Positions 63,856 to 64,000 of a stretch of DNA of 64,000 nucleotides are shown in pieces. Below the pieces are notes generated by a model. It had not been told where the DNA came from and made no database searches. It saw nothing but the letters and a program-made list of their open reading frames with translations. The DNA is from Bacillus sp. cl95. Its GTDB lineage: Bacteria > Bacillota > Bacilli > Bacillales > Cytobacillaceae. Made by a program: the position numbers and the translations under genes. Position 1 is the stretch's first letter. Each line of letters begins with the position of its first letter. The stretch lies in the NCBI RefSeq assembly GCF_900115925.1, contig NZ_FOYF01000005.1, positions 248,001-312,000 of the forward strand. Reading direction: 5' to 3'.

Positions 63856-64000
63856 GCTTCAGACCTCCCAAATCTTCCTGCGAAATCTGTCCCCACGCCT
63901 TATCATAACGATAAAACCAGGTCGGCTCTAGCACGATTAATCTTTGTTCTTCCGTCACTCTGTCCATTCGATAGCCCAAGATTAATTCTTCCAATAGATG
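63842..64000 (-). CDS. walH: WalK regulator WalH (YycH), C-terminal end only
   Basis: The last 52 codons of a frame that enters from the right edge, ending at 63842. The visible stretch LIVLEPTWFYRYDKAWGQIS is the typical end of WalH. It overlaps the walI start, as usual in this operon. The rest of the gene and walR-walK would lie beyond the window. Confidence 0.92.
   Translation of the reverse strand, partial: HLLEELILGYRMDRVTEEQRLIVLEPTWFYRYDKAWGQISQEDLGGLKRGLE

Overview
The window looks like chromosomal DNA of a low-GC, spore-former-type Bacillaceae (Bacillus/Peribacillus/Neobacillus-like). It has strong AGGAGG ribosome sites with many GTG/TTG starts, a lysine and a c-di-GMP riboswitch, a PerR-type ahpCF promoter, and at the right end the walH-walI-walJ-htrC-rlmH block that normally lies near the replication origin of Bacillus. 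No tRNA, rRNA, CRISPR array or intact insertion sequence was seen.

Layout. 1-16.4 kb holds housekeeping and accessory genes: a frameshifted secreted beta-propeller protein, a membrane protein pair, an amino-acid ABC transporter under a lysine riboswitch (so probably a lysine importer), a SET-domain protein, a serine hydrolase, PhnA, ChrA, YdbS/YdbT, an HD-GYP protein, a c-di-GMP-riboswitch-controlled secreted coiled-coil protein and an FAD oxidoreductase. 16.6-40.5 kb is a purine-catabolism island. Its minus-strand arm encodes xanthine dehydrogenase and its maturation proteins (pucE, pucB-like, pucC, pucD, XdhC-type proteins), a hypoxanthine/guanine permease and adenine deaminase. A divergent plus-strand arm of fifteen genes encodes a bacterial microcompartment (three BMC-H and one BMC-V shell proteins) with a cyclic amidohydrolase, an isochorismatase-family amidase, UbiX and UbiD, an adenine-deaminase-like enzyme, a cyclase-family hydrolase, a DUF1989 protein, an M20 hydrolase and a guanine-deaminase/SsnA-like amidohydrolase. 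A convergent xanthine permease (pbuX) closes the island. 40.8-58.7 kb carries a VOC protein, a ParM/ParR-like segregation cassette with a TGTAAAC repeat array, an orphan sensor kinase, an SDR, selO, ahpC-ahpF, an aldehyde dehydrogenase/DUF779 remnant, a GH18-deacetylase-glycosyltransferase fusion, a Thr-rich surface protein and nupC. 59.3-64 kb is the rlmH-yyzF-htrC-walJ-walI-walH block.

Main proposal. Adenine and guanine would be deaminated and oxidised to xanthine by the minus-strand arm. The microcompartment enzymes match, step for step, the purine route known from Clostridium cylindrosporum and C. acidiurici: xanthine, 4-ureido-5-imidazolecarboxylate, 4-amino-5-imidazolecarboxylate, 4-aminoimidazole, 4-imidazolone, formiminoglycine, then glycine and formate. 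The locus lacks the aldehyde dehydrogenase and phosphotransacylase found in metabolosomes. The family assignments are visible in the sequence; the step assignments are inference.

Genome texture. At least ten copies of related short palindromic repeats (a 76-79 bp form with GGCTCTGTTAA ends and 180-240 bp forms with a GC-rich core) sit between genes, most densely in the purine island and near rlmH-htrC. One has been picked up as a false N-terminal extension of a permease reading frame.
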